A program made the translations under genes and the position numbers. 40,439 nucleotides of DNA, taken from the NCBI GenBank assembly GCA_007127335.1, contig SKZO01000153.1, forward strand, positions 1 through 40,439, read 5' to 3'. The notes below the pieces were generated by a model. That model worked only from the letters and a program-made list of their open reading frames with translations. It ran no database searches and was not told the DNA's origin. Shown piece by piece: positions 38,624 to 40,439 of this stretch. Each line of letters opens with the position of its first letter. The stretch's first letter is position 1. The DNA is from Spirochaetales bacterium. Lineage in GTDB: Bacteria; Spirochaetota; Spirochaetia; DSM-27196; SLST01.

Positions 38624-39838
38624 ATGAACCCATTCAGTCTGGCAAGAACCCCTGAGCTCATCTTTGGAGCCGGCGAGATCGTGTGCCTCGGCGAGTGCCT
38701 GTCCCGGCTCGGCGCCGCCGACGTCCTCGTCGTGGTCAGTCCGTCGGCAGTCGCGGATGTCGAGGTTCGTGCCGGGATTGCGCGAGTCTTTGAGGAGGCC
38801 GGCATCACCGCTTCCTACGTCCGCTACGACTCGCTGCCGGGCACGCTCGGGCCGTTTGAGGCGGGGCAGGGCCCCTACAGGGAGGCGTCGCCGGATGTCG
38901 TGGACGCCGTGGTCGCCGCGACCGACCAGTGTCCGCAGGCGATCGTTGCGATTGGTGGAGGGAGTGCGATAGACACCGGCAAGGCGCTCAGCGCGGCCTT
39001 CCTCGAGGAGGGTTCGATCACCGATTATCTCGAAGGGGTGGGCACACGCGCGCCGTCAGGTCGGAAGGTGCCGTTCGTGGCGGTCCCGACGACGGCCGGC
39101 ACCGGCTCGGAGGCCACGGCGAATGCCGTCCTCTCGCGGCAGGCGGCGTTCAAGAAGTCGCTTCGTCACGCCCGGCTCGTGCCGGATGTCGCGCTCGTCG
39201 ATCCCGGGCTGCAGCTCTCGTGCCCCCGGGCGCAGACCGCCGCGAGCGGTCTCGATGCGATCACCCAGCTGCTCGAGGCCTACCTCTCGCGTACCGCAAC
39301 CCCGTTCACCGACGCGCTTGCGCTCGACGGACTGGCGGCAGCCGGGCGGAGCTTCCTTCCCGCGGTCGAGCGCGGCGACAGCGATGTCGGTGCCCGTGCC
39401 GGCATGGCCTATGCTGCCTGGCTCTCCGGCGTCTGCCTGGCGAATGCCGGACTCGGCACGGTCCATGGCCTCGCCGGAGCTGCCGGCGCACTCGCCCCCG
39501 TGCCCCACGGGGTCTTCTGCGGAGCGCTTCTCCCTCATGTGGTCGAGCGGACGATCGAAGCCGTCTCGCGTCGGCGCGACGGCAGTGGAGTCCTGAGCAA
39601 GATCGCCGCGGCCGGCCGTGCGCTGAGCAGTCAGTCGGGCGGCTCGCTCGAGGCTCAGATGCACCTGCTCGTCGATCGGCTCGTCGAGTTCGCCAGGGTA
39701 GCCGATTTGCCACGTCTGTCGGAGTACGGGATGGATACGGCCCTCGCGCGCGTGATCGCCGAGGCCGGAAACAACAAACAGCACCCCCACGAGTTCGACG
39801 TCGACGAACGGTATGAGCTCCTCGAGCGCGCCCTGTGA
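38624..39838 (+). CDS. Iron-containing (type III) alcohol dehydrogenase
   Basis: 404 residues. The NAD(P)-binding G-G-G-S-A-I-D-T-G-K-A and P-T-T-A-G-T-G-S-E motifs are complete. Of the four usual metal ligands, D (G-L-D-A-I-T), H (T-V-H-G-L) and H (V-P-H-G-V) are present. The second (normally H in D-A-L-T-H) is glutamine in D-A-I-T-Q, which occurs in some subgroups and may alter metal preference. Substrate could be a short alcohol, aldehyde, lactaldehyde or diol. ATG 38624 follows GAGG. Convergent with pfp, 3 bases apart. Confidence 0.92.
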   Translation: MNPFSLARTPELIFGAGEIVCLGECLSRLGAADVLVVVSPSAVADVEVRAGIARVFEEAGITASYVRYDSLPGTLGPFEAGQGPYREASPDVVDAVVAATDQCPQAIVAIGGGSAIDTGKALSAAFLEEGSITDYLEGVGTRAPSGRKVPFVAVPTTAGTGSEATANAVLSRQAAFKKSLRHARLVPDVALVDPGLQLSCPRAQTAASGLDAITQLLEAYLSRTATPFTDALALDGLAAAGRSFLPAVERGDSDVGARAGMAYAAWLSGVCLANAGLGTVHGLAGAAGALAPVPHGVFCGALLPHVVERTIEAVSRRRDGSGVLSKIAAAGRALSSQSGGSLEAQMHLLVDRLVEFARVADLPRLSEYGMDTALARVIAEAGNNKQHPHEFDVDERYELLERAL

Positions 39839-39841
39839 GCG

Positions 39842-40439
39842 CTACGCCTGTCTACCGCTCTCGAGTTGGAGGGTCATGCTCGGCGCATCGCAGACCTCAG
39901 GCGGTCCAAAGTACTGGATCGCTCCCGGGAACCGGTAGGCGGTCCGCAGCGCCCACTCGTCGCGGTGAGCGGCGAATCGCCTGAACGGCTCGCCGGAGAG
40001 CTCGACGAGCGCCTTGCGGATCACCGGTTTCATCTCGCCGTGGCGTTCCTCCATGTTCATCATCATGGTCAAGGGAATCCCGGCCGCCTGCCACTCGTCG
40101 GCCGGTCGCGCGAGGTGGCGCACCGCCGCGAGGTACCCGGTGAGTCCCGCGTTGATGAGCACGCAGGCGGTATATCCCAGGCTGTAACAGTAGTCGGCGT
40201 CGAAGTTGGACGGAAAGGCACAGCGACCCTCGTACCCGAAGAAATGCGTCAAGGCGCTGAAGGCGCCGGTGAACTCACCGCGGTTCTTCATCTCGGCGAG
40301 CCGGTCGCTCACCATCTCCACGAGCAGCTTCTCCGTCTCGATCCGTGAGACCTGGACGTTGCCGTGCGGATCACGGTCCATGAGCAGCTGCCGCTGGATC
40401 TCGAACGGCAGCGAGCTGAAGACGTACGAGGAGTCGCGG
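39842..40439 (-). CDS. pfp: PPi-dependent 6-phosphofructokinase, C-terminal part (5' end outside)
   Basis: The frame is open from the window edge to the stop at 39842, about 199 residues. [20 protein letters not shown], and [20 protein letters not shown], belong to the long-form pyrophosphate:fructose-6-phosphate 1-phosphotransferase. It interconverts fructose 6-phosphate + PPi with fructose 1,6-bisphosphate + phosphate, reversibly. The apparent ATG at 40379-40381 is internal; the true start is beyond 40439. Long-form PFP is usual in spirochaetes and plants. Confidence 0.93.
   Translation of the reverse strand, partial: RDSSYVFSSLPFEIQRQLLMDRDPHGNVQVSRIETEKLLVEMVSDRLAEMKNRGEFTGAFSALTHFFGYEGRCAFPSNFDADYCYSLGYTACVLINAGLTGYLAAVRHLARPADEWQAAGIPLTMMMNMEERHGEMKPVIRKALVELSGEPFRRFAAHRDEWALRTAYRFPGAIQYFGPPEVCDAPSMTLQLESGRQA

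Overview
The window looks like one contiguous chromosome segment of a GC-rich, free-living spirochaete (Spirochaetota, probably Spirochaetales). This is inferred from the gene set: a RarA fused to a second large domain, a long-form PPi-dependent phosphofructokinase, a receiver-like/HATPase/cyclic-nucleotide-binding protein, exported and coiled-coil families I can place nowhere else, and housekeeping genes in strongly GC-biased codons. No marker here fixes the genus.

Layout. Positions 1-7,000 are an accessory stretch. It holds the start of an MFS exporter, a two-gene AbiE-like nucleotidyltransferase toxin/antitoxin candidate behind an 11-bp inverted repeat, a solitary WapI-type immunity-like protein, a metallophosphoesterase, a repeat-bearing lipoprotein, 0.6 kb of probably decayed DNA, and a mazEF pair beside tRNA-Leu(GAG). 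Positions 7,200-13,250 hold marR-wrbA (wrbA is frameshifted), ppa, rdgB, a sigma-factor-like gene, nrnA, a small exported protein and argF. Positions 13,300-17,260 hold the tig-clpP-clpX proteostasis operon, read leftward, and a five-tRNA operon (His-Arg-Lys-Leu-Gly) ending at a clear intrinsic terminator. Positions 17,280-26,640 hold a membrane alpha/beta-hydrolase-like protein, the rarA fusion, two exported proteins including a PQQ-type propeller lipoprotein, a coiled-coil protein, msrB and a BI-1 membrane protein. Positions 26,680-32,210 hold a DEAD-box helicase, rpsD, the HATPase/cNMP protein, a small heavy-metal-binding protein and an NtrC-type sigma54 activator. Positions 32,210-40,439 hold pncB, a zinc phospholipase C-like gene, ackA, a DUF2779 nuclease-like gene, a small exported protein, an iron-type alcohol dehydrogenase and the 3' part of pfp.

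Two things stand out. First, the gap after the sigma54 activator holds two perfect palindromes centred 30 bp apart, then a near-consensus sigma54 (-24/-12) promoter, then two hairpins whose G-U pairs work only in the plus-strand RNA. Together they predict a roughly 75-nt sigma54-dependent small RNA next to its activator and antisense to the 3' end of pncB, arranged like CrcZ or Qrr. Second, eleven genes have a TAnnnT-type -10 hexamer exactly 6 bp upstream of the start codon and little or no Shine-Dalgarno sequence. Several also have a -35 element 17-18 bp further up. This implies routine leaderless transcription, alongside other genes with ordinary Shine-Dalgarno starts.

Metabolism visible here is fermentative: PPi-dependent glycolysis (pfp, ppa), acetate kinase, an alcohol dehydrogenase, NAD salvage (pncB), ornithine carbamoyltransferase, and nucleotide or oxidative damage control (rdgB, nrnA, msrB, wrbA).
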